Numbered from the stretch's first letter, positions 1 to 9,812 are shown. The stretch is DNA of 60,171 nt from Ignavibacteria bacterium UBA2373 (GCA_002344005.1 DDTD01000027.1:1-60171), one strand, 5' to 3'. Numbers and translations: made by a program. Notes: generated by a model from the sequence alone, not told the origin.

Positions 1-527
1 GCATTAACTCGCTCACATAAATTAATTTCCATTTTTTTTAACAATTTACTTTGTCTTTGTATATAATAACGAGCAAGACTGAATTTAGATAGTCTTTCAT
101 AATAACGTTCCCATATTTTCCATTCAATATTATGTAATCGCAATACCACAGGAATATTATAGTAGGCACCCAATTCAATTGCCATCTCAGCCATTGCAGT
201 ATGATCGGCATGAATAATATCAAATGACTGACCTTCAAGAGTTTCAACAATATCTGTTTTTAATTTTTGAGAATAGTGTTTATATAAGTACAAAGGCTTC
301 TTTAAAAAAATAGCAAGAATTTTTCTTAGTAATGTATTTTTCGTTGAATGACAAATACAATATATGTTCTTGGATTTATCTTCATATTGTTCTATACTGT
401 CATGATAGCAAACAAATGTCACATTATGCCCTTCATTGCGAAAGCCCTTATAAAACATGACAATACTTTTTTTTCCACCATCAGACTCGCTGAAGGGAAA
501 TTGTGGTGATAGTTGTAAAATATTCAC
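1..527 (-). CDS. Glycosyltransferase family 4-like protein, N-terminal part (gene runs off the window)
   Basis: An open frame starts at a GTG at 527-525, one base after the TGA of the upstream regulator, and stays open to base 1, giving about 175 residues. The start MNILQLSPQFPFSESDGGKK followed by FRNEGHNVTFVCYHD is the usual N-terminal Rossmann half of GT4 enzymes: a first strand, a Gly-Gly loop and a helix, then the second strand. Further on, FDIIHADH and IPVVLRLHNIE match the conserved second alpha/beta segment. GT4 enzymes move a sugar from a nucleotide donor to an acceptor at the cytoplasmic face of the membrane, often for LPS or exopolysaccharide. The donor-binding C-terminal half lies outside the window, so donor and acceptor cannot be judged. 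The GTG start is chosen because the next ATG would remove the Gly-Gly loop. Confidence 0.75.
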   Translation of the reverse strand, partial: MNILQLSPQFPFSESDGGKKSIVMFYKGFRNEGHNVTFVCYHDSIEQYEDKSKNIYCICHSTKNTLLRKILAIFLKKPLYLYKHYSQKLKTDIVETLEGQSFDIIHADHTAMAEMAIELGAYYNIPVVLRLHNIEWKIWERYYERLSKFSLARYYIQRQSKLLKKMEINLCERVN

Positions 528-528
528 G

Positions 529-2181
529 TCACAGCCCGAAAAGATAAGTCACAAGATTTCTGTCGCTCGATAAATTAATTTTTTTTCTTATACGATATCT
601 GTAGGTTTCTATACTACGTTCTGATTGGCATAGAACATTTGACATTTCTTTAGTAGTAAGGTTAATTTTCATCAATGCACACACTTTTAGTTCACTCGGA
701 GATAGTGTAGGATACATTCTCGATAAACGTTCAATAAAATCAAAGTGAACAAGTTTGAACTGTTTTTCGAAATAATCCCATCCACGGTCATTAGTCATAC
801 TACTGATAATTTGGGAGCGTAAGTCATTAACATTATTAATCTCGATTGAGTGCAAAGTGTCTATTTTATCTAAAAGGACACCCATTACTTCATTTTTTTG
901 AGCCATTCGTAGCGCTAAAGATGTCAGTTCTTTTGTTTTGTACTCAATTTCTTGTTCTAATTTTTCTGTTTTTACTCTGAGAAGTTGATTTTCATAATGA
1001 GCTTTTTCCAATTCATATACTGCCTTATAACGTGTTGCTGCCAACGATGTGGCTTCATCTTTCATCAAGAGAACAACTTCCACATAATTATGCAAATATT
1101 CATAAGCATTTTTATAATCTTGTCTTGCATAACTAATTTGATACAATAAGTAATAAACTTTGCGTTCAGATACAAGGTGAGGATGCTCTTTTAACAATGA
1201 TAAGGACTCTAATAATGGATCTAATGATTTATCGAGCATTTCAAAACGAGCATACACAAAAGCGAGATTACACAGAGAATATATTAATGCTCGCTTATTC
1301 CCAAATTCTCTTGCAAGTGTTATTGCTTTTTCAGTATAACTCAATGCATTGTCTTTATCATTCATATAACAATATACTTGCCCAATCTCACATTCACAAT
1401 CTTGTAGATAGGAAATATCGTTATATTCTTGAAAATAGCTCCTCGCTTCAGAAAGTAGAACTAATGCTTGATCATACGATTGCTTTGTAAAATAAAGTAA
1501 TTTAGCCAGATTTAGTTTAATTTTTGCAACTCTAAGATAATCATTTTGTTGAAGGGTCCAATCCATTGCCTCATAATACCACTGCTCTGCTTCGGTATAG
1601 TCACCTGATTCGTATGCTACAATTGCCAATGTATGTGTTGCACCGGCAATAACATTAACATTCTCGCACTTCCGCGCTGCTGTGACTGCTTCCAATGCAA
1701 ATTTATATGCTTCGCGTGAAAATCCAAGTTTATTATAGCCATTTGCAACGGCATTTAAAGCAACTGCGTATGATAACTGAGACCCCCTCCAATCATTATT
1801 TTTTATTCCATCTACATTTGATAAATATACCACATATTCAATATGAGAACATTGACCAATAACAATACTGAAGAGAGTAAGATATGTAGAACGCTTTTCA
1901 AAATCTAAGAACATTTCTACATACTCATAGATTTTTCTTACAGCTTCAACGCTTTCGGTAGTCATTATCGAATCATTAACGGTCCATTCATTAACAAGTA
2001 TTTTTTCATCAATATAGTGTAAATAATATTCAAGAGATTTCGTATCTTTAGTAATATATAAATCCGTCAATAGTTTTTCTAAAGCAACCAAAGCAGGAGC
2101 ATTCAATGGCAAGAAACCCTGCAATACATTATGAATTTCTTCATAAATGTGTTTGTTGTTACTATTATTAGATTTTTTCAT
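529..2181 (-). CDS. TPR-repeat transcriptional regulator with C-terminal LuxR-type HTH
   Basis: 550 residues. Roughly residues 110-390 are helical pairs of the TPR type (for example residues with ALNAVANGYNKLGF and ALSYTEKAITLAREFGNKR). A coiled coil follows at about 395-450 (YELEKAHYENQLLRVKTEKL). The last 65 residues form a LuxR/GerE-like helix-turn-helix: LSPSELKVCALMKINLTTKE then SIETYRYRIRKKI. No receiver domain, signal peptide or membrane segment is seen, so it is probably a cytoplasmic regulator in which the TPRs sense a partner. It is a paralogue of the regulator at 36787-38829. The glycosyltransferase begins one base after its stop, suggesting co-transcription. The target genes are unknown. 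Confidence 0.8.
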   Translation of the reverse strand: MKKSNNSNNKHIYEEIHNVLQGFLPLNAPALVALEKLLTDLYITKDTKSLEYYLHYIDEKILVNEWTVNDSIMTTESVEAVRKIYEYVEMFLDFEKRSTYLTLFSIVIGQCSHIEYVVYLSNVDGIKNNDWRGSQLSYAVALNAVANGYNKLGFSREAYKFALEAVTAARKCENVNVIAGATHTLAIVAYESGDYTEAEQWYYEAMDWTLQQNDYLRVAKIKLNLAKLLYFTKQSYDQALVLLSEARSYFQEYNDISYLQDCECEIGQVYCYMNDKDNALSYTEKAITLAREFGNKRALIYSLCNLAFVYARFEMLDKSLDPLLESLSLLKEHPHLVSERKVYYLLYQISYARQDYKNAYEYLHNYVEVVLLMKDEATSLAATRYKAVYELEKAHYENQLLRVKTEKLEQEIEYKTKELTSLALRMAQKNEVMGVLLDKIDTLHSIEINNVNDLRSQIISSMTNDRGWDYFEKQFKLVHFDFIERLSRMYPTLSPSELKVCALMKINLTTKEMSNVLCQSERSIETYRYRIRKKINLSSDRNLVTYLFGL

Positions 2182-2195
2182 TGATGTTTAAATAA

Positions 2196-3299
2196 TTACT
2201 GTGTCAAAATATTCTCCGGTACACTGTTTTTTTGAGCTTGTTCTTGAAGTTTCTTTTTTTCTTTCATTCTGCGTAATTTATTATAATCTATAGACTCACG
2301 AAGAGTGATTGCAGAATCAAGAACACCTCGAGCTTTAAGAGTATCTTCGGCTGTAATATAGCGTTTTTTATTAATTAAAGAACCGCGTACCGCTGCAGGT
2401 ATTTGAGATATTGGTATTAAAGCTTCTTCGACCTCCATCGGGTTTTCCGGCAAACTTAAAATTCCTTCTCTATTCGTGCGTATTTCACGCCAAGGTCCGC
2501 CATGCTTTCTTTTATAATCAAACATATCAAGAATTATAACCGGCGTACCTACAAACATCACCCAACGATTCATTGAATCTTGTTTTCCGCCTTTTCCCCA
2601 TTTATAGAGCCACTCTGCATCTTCCATAAATTGGCGTACACATGAATGAGAGACAGGTCGTCCCGGCATATCGAATTGATGGAAAGCAGATCCTGCCCAA
2701 GCATGAAAATTCCATGTATATGGCAGAACCCATTCTTCATTTAATGAGGATTTTCTGACGCGTTGTTTCCAATTAAGTGCATATCTTCCGGGAAATGTCG
2801 GTTTTCTCTTATCACCTGTATTCGCCGCAGCAAATCTCACTAAATGCCCTTTTTCATAACAGGCATACGATTGTAATTTATTGGAAACAAGAATTGCTTT
2901 TTCTAATTTTCTTGCACCATGATAATAATGTGGGAAACACGAATAAATTCTTGTATCTTTATCAATAGTGTCGGGAATCAAAATAGTATCACCAACCCTG
3001 AAATAATGAATATCCTTTCGATTTATCGTCGTAATTGCTCTATATCCTGTCCATGTTTCTTTTGTTTTACCATATAAAGTACGAATTTTTGCAAGTTCGG
3101 CACTATTCTTTATTTTTCTTTTTTCATAATGCACTAATGGAAATGGATTTGGTATATTAGGTACTGTATCAACTTCTTCCACAGCATTCTTTTGTAAGCG
3201 TATATCTGATGTTGCATCCCGATTTTCACCACATGCATTAACACAAACGCCGAGACAAAGCACCAGAACAGTAAGAAAAAAGTGATTATTGAATTTCAT
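2196..3299 (-). CDS. L,D-transpeptidase (YkuD-type) lipoprotein
   Basis: 367 residues. The N-terminus has a hydrophobic signal ending in a lipobox (VNAC, Cys23), so the protein should be lipid-anchored in the envelope. Residues about 83-112 resemble a degenerate LysM segment (YRAITTINRKDIHYFRVGD). Residues about 135-225 are the YkuD fold, with the catalytic signature SHSCVR at 217-222, where Cys220 is the nucleophile and Arg222 the conserved partner. L,D-transpeptidases form 3-3 peptidoglycan cross-links or attach proteins to peptidoglycan. The last 90 residues are charged and Lys/Gln-rich without a recognised domain. The gene follows cystathionine beta-synthase by 8 bp and precedes the TPR-LuxR regulator by 14 bp, fitting one transcript. 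Confidence 0.85.
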   Translation of the reverse strand: MKFNNHFFLTVLVLCLGVCVNACGENRDATSDIRLQKNAVEEVDTVPNIPNPFPLVHYEKRKIKNSAELAKIRTLYGKTKETWTGYRAITTINRKDIHYFRVGDTILIPDTIDKDTRIYSCFPHYYHGARKLEKAILVSNKLQSYACYEKGHLVRFAAANTGDKRKPTFPGRYALNWKQRVRKSSLNEEWVLPYTWNFHAWAGSAFHQFDMPGRPVSHSCVRQFMEDAEWLYKWGKGGKQDSMNRWVMFVGTPVIILDMFDYKRKHGGPWREIRTNREGILSLPENPMEVEEALIPISQIPAAVRGSLINKKRYITAEDTLKARGVLDSAITLRESIDYNKLRRMKEKKKLQEQAQKNSVPENILTQ

Positions 3300-3307
3300 A
3301 AGTATCG

Positions 3308-4669
3308 TTAAATATATTCTATAACATCGTGTCGAGTAATGACACCAATAATTCTGCCAAACTCTTCTACAGCTATTGCAGGATACTCTTTAAGTTGTTG
3401 AATACCCGATTGGATATCTTCATCAGCTTTAAGTATTGGCATTGGTTCTTCCATAATTTCGGATACAGGAAGTATATTACTTTCTCTTTCTTGAAGTAAT
3501 TTACCCATCAATTTATTTTCACGAACAGAACCAACCATCTTGCCATTATCTATCACCGGTATTTCTGAAATTTCATGAGAACTCATTAAAGTCAAACACT
3601 CACCGATTGTCATTTCAGATGTTGCAGAAATAATTGCGGGTGTCAAAGACTTTCTAATCTTGGCATCTATGACATTTTTTACCATAACTTTTTCTACATC
3701 AAGTAATTTTTTCTCGGAGAGCCATTCATCGGAATGATGTTTGGTTAAGTAGCGTTCACCTGTATCGCAAATAATTGCAACAACCACCGCATTCTCCGGT
3801 AGTAATTTAGCTACTCGTAAAGCAGCTGCAACATTCATACCCGAAGATCCACCACAAAAAATACCTTCTTCTAGACCCAAGCGACGTGCTGTCATAAATG
3901 ATTCTTTATCGCTCACATTTATTATTTCATCAACCAAAGACAAATCAAGATTACCGGGAATTCTCTCTTGTCCCACACCTTCAACTAAATATGGTAAAGC
4001 TTCCACTAAGCGTCCTGTTTCTTTGAATGTTTTAATAGACGAACCAATAGGATCTGCTGCAATGATTTTAATATTTGGATTTTTTGATTTCAAATACCGA
4101 GCTGTTCCTGAAATTGTCCCACCGGTACCGATTCCTGCTATAAAATGTGTTACCATACCATCAGTATCTTCCCATATTTCAGGACCGGTTGTCATTTCAT
4201 GAATCCCGGGATTTGCGGGATTATCATATTGGTTGAGCATTATGGCATTTGGTATTTCTGAAGCAAGCCGCATTGCTGTGTTAAAATAATATTCCGGCGA
4301 ACTCGCTTTAGCCGCTGATGAGACAATAAGCACATCCGCTCCCAATGCTTTTAAGTAACGCACACGTTCTTGTGAAGCTTTATCTGTCATAACAAATAAG
4401 CATTTATACCCTTTTAATCGAGCAGCTAATGCTAAACCAATACCTGTATTGCCTGAAGTAGGTTCAATAATTGTATCACCTTTTTTTATTTTACCATCTT
4501 TTTCTGCTGCCTCAATCATTGCAACGCCAATTCTGTCTTTCACAGAACCACCGGGATTCATACTCTCTAATTTTAATAAGACTTTTGCTTGGATTCCTTT
4601 GTTCAAGTGTTGTAATTCCACTAATGGTGTTTTACCGATAAGGTCTAAAATTGTTGAATACTTTTTCAT
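3308..4669 (-). CDS. Cystathionine beta-synthase (PLP enzyme with C-terminal CBS pair)
   Basis: 453 residues. The PLP fold-type II core covers about residues 5-320: the Schiff-base lysine is Lys44 in GGSVKDR, and the phosphate/substrate loop is TSGNTG at 71-76. A second Gly-rich phosphate loop, GIGTGGTISG, follows. Residues about 335-453 form a tandem CBS (Bateman) module, as in eukaryotic-type cystathionine beta-synthases; plain cysteine synthases of about 310 residues lack it. The enzyme condenses serine (or O-acetylserine) with homocysteine or sulfide, using PLP. The exact substrate cannot be set from sequence, and an O-acetylserine sulfhydrylase activity is the main alternative. The CBS pair suggests nucleotide-type regulation. 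Confidence 0.88.
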   Translation of the reverse strand: MKKYSTILDLIGKTPLVELQHLNKGIQAKVLLKLESMNPGGSVKDRIGVAMIEAAEKDGKIKKGDTIIEPTSGNTGIGLALAARLKGYKCLFVMTDKASQERVRYLKALGADVLIVSSAAKASSPEYYFNTAMRLASEIPNAIMLNQYDNPANPGIHEMTTGPEIWEDTDGMVTHFIAGIGTGGTISGTARYLKSKNPNIKIIAADPIGSSIKTFKETGRLVEALPYLVEGVGQERIPGNLDLSLVDEIINVSDKESFMTARRLGLEEGIFCGGSSGMNVAAALRVAKLLPENAVVVAIICDTGERYLTKHHSDEWLSEKKLLDVEKVMVKNVIDAKIRKSLTPAIISATSEMTIGECLTLMSSHEISEIPVIDNGKMVGSVRENKLMGKLLQERESNILPVSEIMEEPMPILKADEDIQSGIQQLKEYPAIAVEEFGRIIGVITRHDVIEYI

Positions 4670-4692
4670 ATTACTATAGTGTTTGTAAATAA

Positions 4693-6024
4693 TTAACGTT
4701 GAAGAGAAACATTGGGATTAGATGAGCCAATCGCAATAATAGTATCAAATCCGCCATAATTTTGATCTCTATAATATACCATACCAACATAAGAATTATT
4801 TGAGATGGATGTATTACCTTCATATTCGGTATAATCTAATTTTTCGACAGTACCATCATCACTATTAATTTCACCCGTCACGTACATATAATCATGCATT
4901 CCTCTGCGCAACATGGCACGCAATGTATAATATCGTTTTTCCTTATTATAGGACATTATCCAATTTCTGTCAGGATTCCAATTATTACATGAACCCACAA
5001 CAAAAACATCACGTTTAGATACACCACGAAATTCAGGATCAAAAACAAACTCCACAGGTAAATATTCATCATAGGCAGCCGAAACGAATCTGCCATAAAA
5101 GGCACCATCATTATCCGGCATGGTGAAAGAACCATTTCTTGGCAAATCTGTCATTTGCTGTCTTGCTATTTGTGATGCATTCGGATAAAAGGCAAGATTA
5201 TTAAGGTCAAATACTCTATATTCATTTTCCGTGGGAACTTTTTCAACCCGAAATCTTTTTAAAAATGAAATTGTACCTGTGACAGATGTTTGATAACGAT
5301 AGCGCCATTTGTGTTCATTATCTTCATCATCGTAAGCAGTAATAACGATGGGTTCCATCCAACGATGATTTTTATAGACAACCGCCATATTTTGCATTAA
5401 ATCAAAAAGAGTATTAGATCCTTGTGCAACCACATCAATCGTATATGCAGTAGGAGTAATTCCCTGTAAGGGTGTATAAACATCGGGAAATAGTTGGACT
5501 TCTGCCGTTGCCAAAGGGTCAACCACAAAAAAACGTGCTTCAGCAAATGGAATATCCGATTGACTGTCATAGTCATAAATTTTTACTTTCCAATTACCAC
5601 CGAACAAAATTTTTGTCTGAATGTCAGGCACACGTAATATACCGCGAAATGTAAAATAACGAGCAGCCGTTGGTGCAGCATCCCATTGAAAATTACTTGT
5701 TCTGGTTTTTGTCGGATCATTAAGAAATGCATTATTATCTTCTGTCCAATCTGCATTACAATGAACTAATATTGCATACATCGCAGGGGCATGTTCCGAG
5801 AAAACATCTAATTCTATGGTTACAAATTCCGAGCCTACCTTTGATGTAAATGGTGAATTTGACTTTGAAATTACATATACCGGGGGTGCAAGTTCATTAT
5901 CACCACCAAATGAACGTATATACCGTAATTCTGTCGGTATTTTTTCTTCAGCTTGACACAGAGCACACAGAAGAAAAAAGACAATAGAAAAATTTACTGT
6001 TGTATGTAATATAAAATCTTTCAT
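4693..6024 (-). CDS. Type IX secretion system Plug-type protein (DUF5103)
   Basis: 443 residues from the ATG at 6024; a longer frame reaching 6057 would run further into the exonuclease gene. A signal peptide (hydrophobic segment to about residue 25) is followed by the DUF5103 pattern: RYIRSFGGDNELAPPV, VHCNADWTEDN, then a repeated beta-rich region, and FFVVDPLA closing the first domain. The C-terminal third (VFVVGSCNNWNPDRN) is a beta-sandwich like glycan-binding E-set modules. In Flavobacterium the Plug protein closes the periplasmic side of the SprA translocon barrel. The start ATG overlaps the exonuclease III stop as ATGA, so the two are probably translationally coupled. Assignment rests on motif memory, not on a search. 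Confidence 0.75.
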   Translation of the reverse strand: MKDFILHTTVNFSIVFFLLCALCQAEEKIPTELRYIRSFGGDNELAPPVYVISKSNSPFTSKVGSEFVTIELDVFSEHAPAMYAILVHCNADWTEDNNAFLNDPTKTRTSNFQWDAAPTAARYFTFRGILRVPDIQTKILFGGNWKVKIYDYDSQSDIPFAEARFFVVDPLATAEVQLFPDVYTPLQGITPTAYTIDVVAQGSNTLFDLMQNMAVVYKNHRWMEPIVITAYDDEDNEHKWRYRYQTSVTGTISFLKRFRVEKVPTENEYRVFDLNNLAFYPNASQIARQQMTDLPRNGSFTMPDNDGAFYGRFVSAAYDEYLPVEFVFDPEFRGVSKRDVFVVGSCNNWNPDRNWIMSYNKEKRYYTLRAMLRRGMHDYMYVTGEINSDDGTVEKLDYTEYEGNTSISNNSYVGMVYYRDQNYGGFDTIIAIGSSNPNVSLQR

Positions 6025-6797
6025 GAGCTTGAATGTAACTCTAAAGTAACCGGACAATGATCAGAACCAAGTACCGATTGCAATATTTCTGCTTTAGTTA
6101 TCATCGGCACTAAATCATTTGTAGCCCAATGATAATCAATACGCCATCCGATATTTCTTTCACGCGAACGAGTTTTTACATCCCACCACGTATAATTATT
6201 CGGTTCTTGGTTAAACATTCTGAAGGTATCAATATATCCCAAATTCACAAGTTTGTCAAGTTTAACTCTTTCAATGTCCATAAACCCAGAAGTATGAATA
6301 TTCTCTTTGGGTCGGGCAAGATCAATTTCATAATGAGCTGTATTATAATCACCACATATTATGAGTTTTTTTCCTTGCTGACGCAAGTTTTCACAGTAAG
6401 TAAAAAAGGCATCATAAAACTCAAGTTTATACATGAGGCGTTCTTGTCCGCTGCCACCATTGGGGAAATATACATTAATAAAGGTAAAACCAGGGAACTC
6501 CATGCCAATAACGCGCCCTTCTTCATCAAATTTTTCCACACCTATTTCACGGAAAACCGACAAAGGTTCAATTTTTGTATATATAGCAACCCCACTGTAT
6601 CCTTTTTTTCTTCTACATGAATGAAAATAGGATGTATATCCTTCAGCAGAGAGTAAATCAGATGATAATTGTTCTTTTTCAGCTTTCGTTTCTTGAATAC
6701 CAAGAATATCTGGCTTATATTGTTGTAAAAATTCAACAAATAAGCCCTTAGTATGAACGGCTCGAATGCCATTGACATTCCATGATGCTATTTTCAT
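6021..6797 (-). CDS. xth: Exodeoxyribonuclease III (AP endonuclease)
   Basis: 258 residues, the normal length for the Xth/ExoA family. The order of catalytic motifs is intact: Asn7 in SWNVNGIR, Glu36 in QETK, CGDYN (metal/nucleophile-orienting Asp and Asn), RIDY near residue 222, and GSDHCPV with the Asp-His pair at 246-247. The enzyme cuts 5' of abasic sites and degrades one strand of duplex DNA from the 3' end in base excision repair. It lies 18 bp after the DUF3127 gene, and its stop overlaps the start of the Plug gene by 4 bp. Nothing unusual is seen in the protein itself. Confidence 0.95.
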   Translation of the reverse strand: MKIASWNVNGIRAVHTKGLFVEFLQQYKPDILGIQETKAEKEQLSSDLLSAEGYTSYFHSCRRKKGYSGVAIYTKIEPLSVFREIGVEKFDEEGRVIGMEFPGFTFINVYFPNGGSGQERLMYKLEFYDAFFTYCENLRQQGKKLIICGDYNTAHYEIDLARPKENIHTSGFMDIERVKLDKLVNLGYIDTFRMFNQEPNNYTWWDVKTRSRERNIGWRIDYHWATNDLVPMITKAEILQSVLGSDHCPVTLELHSSS

Positions 6798-6815
6798 GAC
6801 AAAAATTTATTAAAA

Positions 6816-7235
6816 TTAAAATGGAATATCATCATTGGCATTATGCTTATCAAATGCTTCATTATAACTCGGTTGCGCCGGATAATTACCTGTACTTTGT
6901 CGCGGTGACGAATTTTGATATCCGCCATCATCATGATTATTTGATGGTGAATTTGCCGATACTCTATCTAAACGCCATGCTTGAATAGTTGTGAAATAGT
7001 TTTTCTTACCATCTTTGTCATACGAACGACCACGTAAATTAAAACTGACTTTTATCTCATCGCCAATAGAAAAATTGTCTAATGCAGCGCATTTATCTTG
7101 TGTAAGCTCAAATTTTATTTGTTGTGGATACAATCCATCGGATATTTCTACAACAAATTCACGCTTACGGAATTTTTCTGTTATTTGTTGTTCACTAAAT
7201 TTTTCAATGATTTTTCCTGTTGCTTCGTAGTTCAT
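6816..7235 (-). CDS. DUF3127 family protein with SSB-like acidic C-terminal tail
   Basis: 139 residues. Residues 1-95 match the DUF3127 family of Bacteroidota (YEATGKII, FRKREFVVE, FELTQDKC, FSIGDEIKVSFNLRGR), a small beta-rich domain with an OB-like strand pattern. The remainder is a Gly/Asn/Gln/Pro/Ser-rich linker ending in the acidic-hydrophobic peptide NDDIPF. That architecture (beta barrel, disordered linker, D-D-x-P-F tip) is the one used by single-stranded-DNA-binding protein to recruit repair and replication proteins. Its neighbours are exonuclease III (18 bp downstream) and alaS (23 bp upstream). A DNA-binding or SSB-mimic role is inference; the family has no agreed function known to me. 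Confidence 0.8.
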   Translation of the reverse strand: MNYEATGKIIEKFSEQQITEKFRKREFVVEISDGLYPQQIKFELTQDKCAALDNFSIGDEIKVSFNLRGRSYDKDGKKNYFTTIQAWRLDRVSANSPSNNHDDGGYQNSSPRQSTGNYPAQPSYNEAFDKHNANDDIPF

Positions 7236-7258
7236 ACTGTTTTTATATTCGATTATTA

Positions 7259-9781
7259 TTAAAAATTTTCTATAAATTCTTTGAGTATTTCTTGAATTTT
7301 GGACGCGTCTTTTGCACCGGCAGTTGCAAGATGGGCTTTACCGCCTCCGCCTCCGCCTAATTTTTTTGCTACCTCTCCTACTAACTTTCCGGCTGAGTAT
7401 TGAGAAGTAAGATTGTCGGACACAACACATACCAATAAAACTTTACCGTCTGTTTGTTCAGATGCAAGTAACCCAATACCATCGGTTTTTAGTAGCTCAC
7501 GCAATGTATCGCCTAGTAATTTAATTTCTTCACCATTGACAGTTGGTACTTTTTCGGCAACTACTTTCACTCCATTAGAAATATGACAATTAAATACTGA
7601 TTGTCGCAAAGACTGCGCTATTGAATCAACTTTTAATCGAGAAAGTTCTTTTTCCAATTCATGAATTTTGGCTTGAAGACTATCAGAATAAGTATGTGCA
7701 TCTGTAATTTTTTTATGCAAATTTTTCATATGGTTAATAATTCCTGTAGAAGTAACGGCTTCTATGCGCCGCACTCCTGAAGCTACAGAGGATTCACCCA
7801 CGAGAGTAAACAATCCGATTTCACTTGTATTGGACACATGGGTTCCGCCACAAAATTCTACTGAAAATTTTTCATCCATAATAACAACACGTACTTTTTC
7901 GCCATATTTATCCCCAAAAAACATTTTTGCTCCGGGAATTTTTTTTGCTTCGTCTAAAGCTAACTCCATAGTTTGGACTTGAATATTTTCTCGAATTTTT
8001 TCATTAACAAGGGCTTCAATATCAACTATTTGCTGTTGATCTAATTTTTGAAAATGCGAAAAGTCAAATCGTAAATGCTCGAAAGACACCAATGAACCTG
8101 CTTGTTGCACATGAGAACCTAACACCTTGCGCAATGCTTCATGTAATAAATGTGTGGCGGAATGATTGCGCTGAATATCAAAGCGTCTTATTTTATGTAC
8201 TGAAGCAATAACATTATCGCCCGGTACAATATCTGATTCACCATTCACGAAATGAACAATTGCATCACCTGATTTGCGAACATCAAGAACTTCAAAAGAA
8301 TTACCACCAATAATTAATTCACCGGTATCTGAAATTTGACCACCCATTTCAACATAAAATGGTGTTTTATCTAAAACAATTTGGTCTTGATTGGCATATA
8401 ATACTTTTGTTTCTGCTTCTAATATATTCCAGCCGATAAATTCAGATTTTTCTTCCAAAGTAGGCATATCAGCTATATGAACATGTTTTTTTCGAGCATT
8501 TCTGGAACGTTGTTTTTGTTCTTCAAGCAACAATGAATATCCTTCTACATCAACCGTACATCCTCTCTCTCTCGCTAATAATTCGGTTAAATCTAATGGG
8601 AATCCAAAAGTATCGTATAATTGAAATGCATCCGCGCCTGATATAACATTAGAATCAGAGAATGAAAGATTATCGAATTTTTCAATACCCCTGTCAAGTG
8701 TTAAAAGAAAACTTTCTTCTTCATTTTTAATGAGCAACTCAACATGGGCGCGTCTTTCATGGATTTCAGGAAAAATATCTCCCATTGTCTGGGCAAGAAT
8801 TTCCACTAATTTAAATAAAAATGGTTCATGAAAACCAAGGTTTCGTGCATATTTTGAAGCGCGCCGTAAAATACGACGTAAGACATATCCTCTACCATCA
8901 TTTGAAGGTACTGCGCCATCGGCAATAGCAAAAGCTAGTGTACGGATATGATCGGCAATGACTCGCATGGCTATGCCGTCTTTATTATCCAAATCGGTTG
9001 AGTATTGTTTACCGGAAAAACTTTCAATTTTTTCAATAATTGGCGAAAATACATCTGTATCATAATTAGAAAATTTTCCTTGCATTACAGCACAGATACG
9101 CTCAAAACCCATACCTGTATCAACATGAGTTTGCGCTAATGGCTGAAGTGAACGATCGGGTAGTCTATTATATTGAATAAACACCAAGTTCCATATTTCT
9201 ATCACTTCCGGAACACCCGCATTAACTAATGGTCCGCCGGATAAATCTGGAGTTCTATCGAAGTGTATTTCAGAACAAGGACCGCAAGGACCTGTATCAC
9301 CCATTTCCCAGAAATTATCTTTTTCATCAAAGTAATGGATTTGAGTTGGAGGAAGAAATTGCGTCCACAGAGAATATGCTTCATCATCTGTTCTAAAAAC
9401 GGTTGCATGTAGTCGCTCTTTCGGTAATTTCCATACATCAGTCAGCAACTCCCAAGCCCAAGCAATTGCTTCGGATTTGTAATAGTCGCCAAAGCTCCAG
9501 TTACCCAGCATTTCAAAGAGTGTGTGATGATAGGTATCATAACCGACTTCTTCTAGATCATTATGCTTTCCTGAGACGCGGATACATTTTTGTGTATCTG
9601 CACAACGGGTAAAATCTCTTTTGCCTTGTCCGAGAAACACATCCTTGAATTGGTTCATACCCGCATTTGTGAACAATAGCGTTGGGTCACCATGCGGTAT
9701 AACCGGTGCACTTGGTACAATTTTATGGTTCTTTGAAGCAAAAAAATCTAAAAAAGACTGACGAATTTCTCTTGATGTCAT
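7259..9781 (-). CDS. alaS: Alanyl-tRNA synthetase
   Basis: 840 residues, slightly shorter than the usual 870-880. The class II catalytic core occupies the first 350 residues (TSREIRQSFLDFF, PTLLFTNAGMNQFKD, GDTGPCGPCSEIHFD). The editing domain has the metal site HSATHLLHEAL and CGGTH. The C-terminal C-Ala module has the Gly-run GGGGGGK and ATAGAKD. It charges tRNA-Ala with alanine and hydrolyses mischarged Ser/Gly. The gene heads a minus-strand run with the DUF3127 gene, xth and the Plug gene, and its likely promoter box is at 9813-9820, in the space shared with the divergent tsaB. Confidence 0.97.
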   Translation of the reverse strand: MTSREIRQSFLDFFASKNHKIVPSAPVIPHGDPTLLFTNAGMNQFKDVFLGQGKRDFTRCADTQKCIRVSGKHNDLEEVGYDTYHHTLFEMLGNWSFGDYYKSEAIAWAWELLTDVWKLPKERLHATVFRTDDEAYSLWTQFLPPTQIHYFDEKDNFWEMGDTGPCGPCSEIHFDRTPDLSGGPLVNAGVPEVIEIWNLVFIQYNRLPDRSLQPLAQTHVDTGMGFERICAVMQGKFSNYDTDVFSPIIEKIESFSGKQYSTDLDNKDGIAMRVIADHIRTLAFAIADGAVPSNDGRGYVLRRILRRASKYARNLGFHEPFLFKLVEILAQTMGDIFPEIHERRAHVELLIKNEEESFLLTLDRGIEKFDNLSFSDSNVISGADAFQLYDTFGFPLDLTELLARERGCTVDVEGYSLLLEEQKQRSRNARKKHVHIADMPTLEEKSEFIGWNILEAETKVLYANQDQIVLDKTPFYVEMGGQISDTGELIIGGNSFEVLDVRKSGDAIVHFVNGESDIVPGDNVIASVHKIRRFDIQRNHSATHLLHEALRKVLGSHVQQAGSLVSFEHLRFDFSHFQKLDQQQIVDIEALVNEKIRENIQVQTMELALDEAKKIPGAKMFFGDKYGEKVRVVIMDEKFSVEFCGGTHVSNTSEIGLFTLVGESSVASGVRRIEAVTSTGIINHMKNLHKKITDAHTYSDSLQAKIHELEKELSRLKVDSIAQSLRQSVFNCHISNGVKVVAEKVPTVNGEEIKLLGDTLRELLKTDGIGLLASEQTDGKVLLVCVVSDNLTSQYSAGKLVGEVAKKLGGGGGGKAHLATAGAKDASKIQEILKEFIENF

Positions 9782-9812
9782 AAATTTGTTCTCATTAATT
9801 AAAATTTTATCC

